A DNA stretch of 64,000 bases from NCBI RefSeq assembly GCF_009758125.1, contig NZ_WRXO01000004.1, positions 62,001 to 126,000 of the forward strand, read 5' to 3'. The position numbers and the translations under genes are program-made. The stretch is from Chitinophaga oryziterrae (lineage in GTDB: Bacteria > Bacteroidota > Bacteroidia > Chitinophagales > Chitinophagaceae). Below the pieces are notes generated by a model. The model was given only the letters and a program-made list of their open reading frames with translations, was not told the origin of the DNA and ran no database searches. Positions 62,048-64,000 of this stretch are shown piece after piece (the stretch's first letter is position 1; every line of letters starts with the position of its first letter).

Positions 62048-64000
62048 TCAATGTTTCGGCACTGGTGGTAACCACTCACTTGCAGAAGGTACCGTACGCC
62101 CTCCAGGTCCTGCATTATTTCCGCTGCCATCCTGTGTCATCTGCCAGTTCAACGTATACATGGTATGCCACATATCCACATTAATTGCAGCAGCAGGAAC
62201 GTTAGGCGTAGTCACTAACAGATTTCCTGCCGGTGCATTTTTACCATATTGGTAAATAGTCATGCTGTAGTCACCAGGAGCATCGCCGGCATTACTATAA
62301 TACAGCACAAACAGAAAGGTTGATAAATTATCCCCAACAGCCACCAGATCAAGATAAGTAACGTTTTCAGGCAGACTTAAGGTCGGAGATGGATTATTGT
62401 TATTGGAGAAACAACTTACAGGCTTTCCATTCAAGTCAAAAGCCTGTATCCTGGCAAGATTAAGGTCATTTGATATCAACTGCTCCAACACCAGAATTGT
62501 ACCATCATAGGAGCAGGTAATTGCCACAGGTGTAAACAACAATCCTGCCCTGCCATTGCTTCCATTATAATCCAGTGCTTTTCCTGCAAAAGTGAGCGCT
62601 ATTGGAATGTCACCATCTGCTAATCCTCCGTCCGGCGCGAGCGGAGTTATCATCATCTTACAATTTTTCTTGTTGACACCAATAGCATGCTTACCAGGAT
62701 GCAGGGTAATAGCGTCAGGGAAATATTGAAATCTTCCGTAACTATTCTGTCCTGTAGACATATCAAAGATTCCGGATTTATCATCCAGATTTACTTTCCG
62801 GAGATGATATCCGCCATCTTGATACGGATCGTTACCAGCCTTCCGCGGATCAATATAATAGCTGCCGAGATCAGGGTATGCGGGATCTGGTTCCGGATTT
62901 CCATTTTTATCTACCTGGAACATGCCATTCTGCATTAAAAATTTGGGTGGAAAGCAATCATATGCCAATTGCGATAAGCCTGAAAATGCGCAGGTAGGAA
63001 ATTTCACATCAGTCATTGCTATACCAGGGATATCCACATTCAGGAAAGCATATAACTGGCCGGGGGACTGGTTTGAACAATCTGTAATTCCTAATCCGGC
63101 CGCTTTGTAGGAGAGTCCCACCATACCGTAACGCTGACTGATAGCCAGTCCCATCCATTCTGATATAGCATTTCCATTTTGACTATTATTCGCATTGGCC
63201 AACGTAGCAGTTGGAGGTTGAGATTGCGACATCCAACTGTATTGTCCATTATAACCCAATATGGCAGTGTGTTGATAAATAGAATTACTATCCAGGGGGA
63301 TTGGTTTTTGCAGGAGATACATTGTGATATTTGCAGTAATTGCTTCATTATTCTCCAATACACCGGTGGTAGCTTTTCCCGCCATCCAATTATCGATGTA
63401 GAAATCCACTTCAAACTTCACTTTTCCACCGAGTGTATTGCTGAAACTTGTATTCAGGACCGGTGGATAATTAGAAGGATCGAGCGGTACAGGCTCAGAT
63501 GTAACGGCAGCCCTGTTCTGTTCCTGGTAGATCATCTTAGCAATATAACTTGCCCTGGAGCCGGAAGGGACCGCCGGAAAGGCGCCATGGCGCGGGTCTG
63601 GATGAATGGTAAGACTGCTGGTGATAGTGGTAGAAATACTATTGGGAATCATGTACGGACAATTCACCAATTCAATAATGGTTTGCGACATCTGGATCAC
63701 ATCAGCAGCAATATTGATAGCCAGCACCACCCATCCTGCAAATGGGATAGCATCTTCTATGACTTCTTCCGACATTTGCTCCTCACACCATTCCAATAGT
63801 GAGCTTAATCCTATATCAAAGAGAATTTGACCAGCGCTGGATATTGCGCTCCAATCTATCTGCTTATTAGCAATACCATCATATCCAATCTCTCCCCCGA
63901 AATACACCAAACCAAGTGTTGCGGCTGCAGCAATAACCTTAGGTTCTTTCAGAAACTGGTACAGTGGTTTATATGTTTGCGCAGCAACACCAAAGCCCAT
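62048..64000 (-). CDS. Large hypothetical protein, 5'-truncated by the window edge
   Basis: At least 650 residues are visible; the ATG at the very edge may be chance, and the true start is probably outside. The visible N-terminal part has two hydrophobic stretches (KVIAAAATLGLVYFGGEIGY, AGWVVLAINIAADVIQMS) that could be membrane or pore helices. The middle is low in known motifs. The last 200 residues read like a beta-propeller (NLARIQAFDLNGKPV, TYLDLVAVGDNLSTFLFVLY) and end VDMWHTMYTLNWQM and GPGGRTVPSASEWLP, a C-terminus I recall in very large bacterial proteins of unknown function. No signal peptide is visible. Confidence 0.7.
   Translation of the reverse strand: MGFGVAAQTYKPLYQFLKEPKVIAAAATLGLVYFGGEIGYDGIANKQIDWSAISSAGQILFDIGLSSLLEWCEEQMSEEVIEDAIPFAGWVVLAINIAADVIQMSQTIIELVNCPYMIPNSISTTITSSLTIHPDPRHGAFPAVPSGSRASYIAKMIYQEQNRAAVTSEPVPLDPSNYPPVLNTSFSNTLGGKVKFEVDFYIDNWMAGKATTGVLENNEAITANITMYLLQKPIPLDSNSIYQHTAILGYNGQYSWMSQSQPPTATLANANNSQNGNAISEWMGLAISQRYGMVGLSYKAAGLGITDCSNQSPGQLYAFLNVDIPGIAMTDVKFPTCAFSGLSQLAYDCFPPKFLMQNGMFQVDKNGNPEPDPAYPDLGSYYIDPRKAGNDPYQDGGYHLRKVNLDDKSGIFDMSTGQNSYGRFQYFPDAITLHPGKHAIGVNKKNCKMMITPLAPDGGLADGDIPIALTFAGKALDYNGSNGRAGLLFTPVAITCSYDGTILVLEQLISNDLNLARIQAFDLNGKPVSCFSNNNNPSPTLSLPENVTYLDLVAVGDNLSTFLFVLYYSNAGDAPGDYSMTIYQYGKNAPAGNLLVTTPNVPAAAINVDMWHTMYTLNWQMTQDGSGNNAGPGGRTVPSASEWLPPVPKH

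Noticed and set aside
63179..63799. 206-codon open frame on the plus strand
   Set aside because: Antisense to the large edge protein and lacking signal or motif.

Overview
The window comes from a member of the Bacteroidota, most likely the Chitinophaga group of Chitinophagaceae. The lineage call rests on two SusC/SusD pairs, a T9SS sorting domain on a secreted lyase, repeated -7 boxes of the form TAnnTTTG, few Shine-Dalgarno sites, and families such as DUF5690, DUF6520 and Bacteroidota lanthipeptide-like precursors. No rRNA, tRNA, CRISPR array or intact insertion sequence was seen.

Layout. 1-7000: end of a luciferase-like flavin oxidoreductase, a three-PAS histidine kinase, small lipoproteins, a membrane protein and a TPR/HTH regulator. 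7300-15200: an orphan SusC/SusD pair, a DinB protein and a secreted beta-helix protein. 15300-20200: a 1450-residue multidomain protein with a eukaryote-like ubiquitin-specific protease domain behind an endonuclease/exonuclease/phosphatase domain, with a remnant of the DUF4157 module at its N-terminus; a DUF1905 gene diverges from it. 20200-31300: a phosphonate-type locus of cupin regulator, phosphonatase-like hydrolase, DUF5690 transporter-like protein, FAD oxidoreductase, SusC, SusD, phosphodiesterase with PA14 domain, and PhnZ-like HD oxygenase. 31500-34700: an SPFH/zinc-ribbon operon. 34800-41600: CxxCH lipoprotein, PL6 lyase, M1 aminopeptidase and a tiny lipoprotein. 41800-46500: SDR, esterase, and a MauE / propeller-like / DUF6520 set. 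46700-54400: two very short lanthipeptide-like precursor genes far apart, a GT8 glycosyltransferase, a GH18-like protein, KatG, an SDR and a universal stress protein. 54700-64000: pirin, cupin, CBM9-like/beta-lactamase fusion, HxlR/SDR divergent pair, a siderophore-type TonB receptor, and a large unrecognised protein running off the window edge.

The two strongest systems are the putative deubiquitinase effector (15303-19655), which looks like cargo for delivery into eukaryotic cells although no delivery machinery lies in the window, and the 11-kb phosphonate locus, which couples SusC/SusD outer-membrane uptake to extracellular phosphodiester cleavage and to two possible C-P bond-breaking routes. 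The lanthipeptide-like precursors are orphans here: no LanB, LanC or dedicated transporter is present.

All family calls come from reading motifs in the translations; no database search was run. Residue numbers are counted from the stated start codons.
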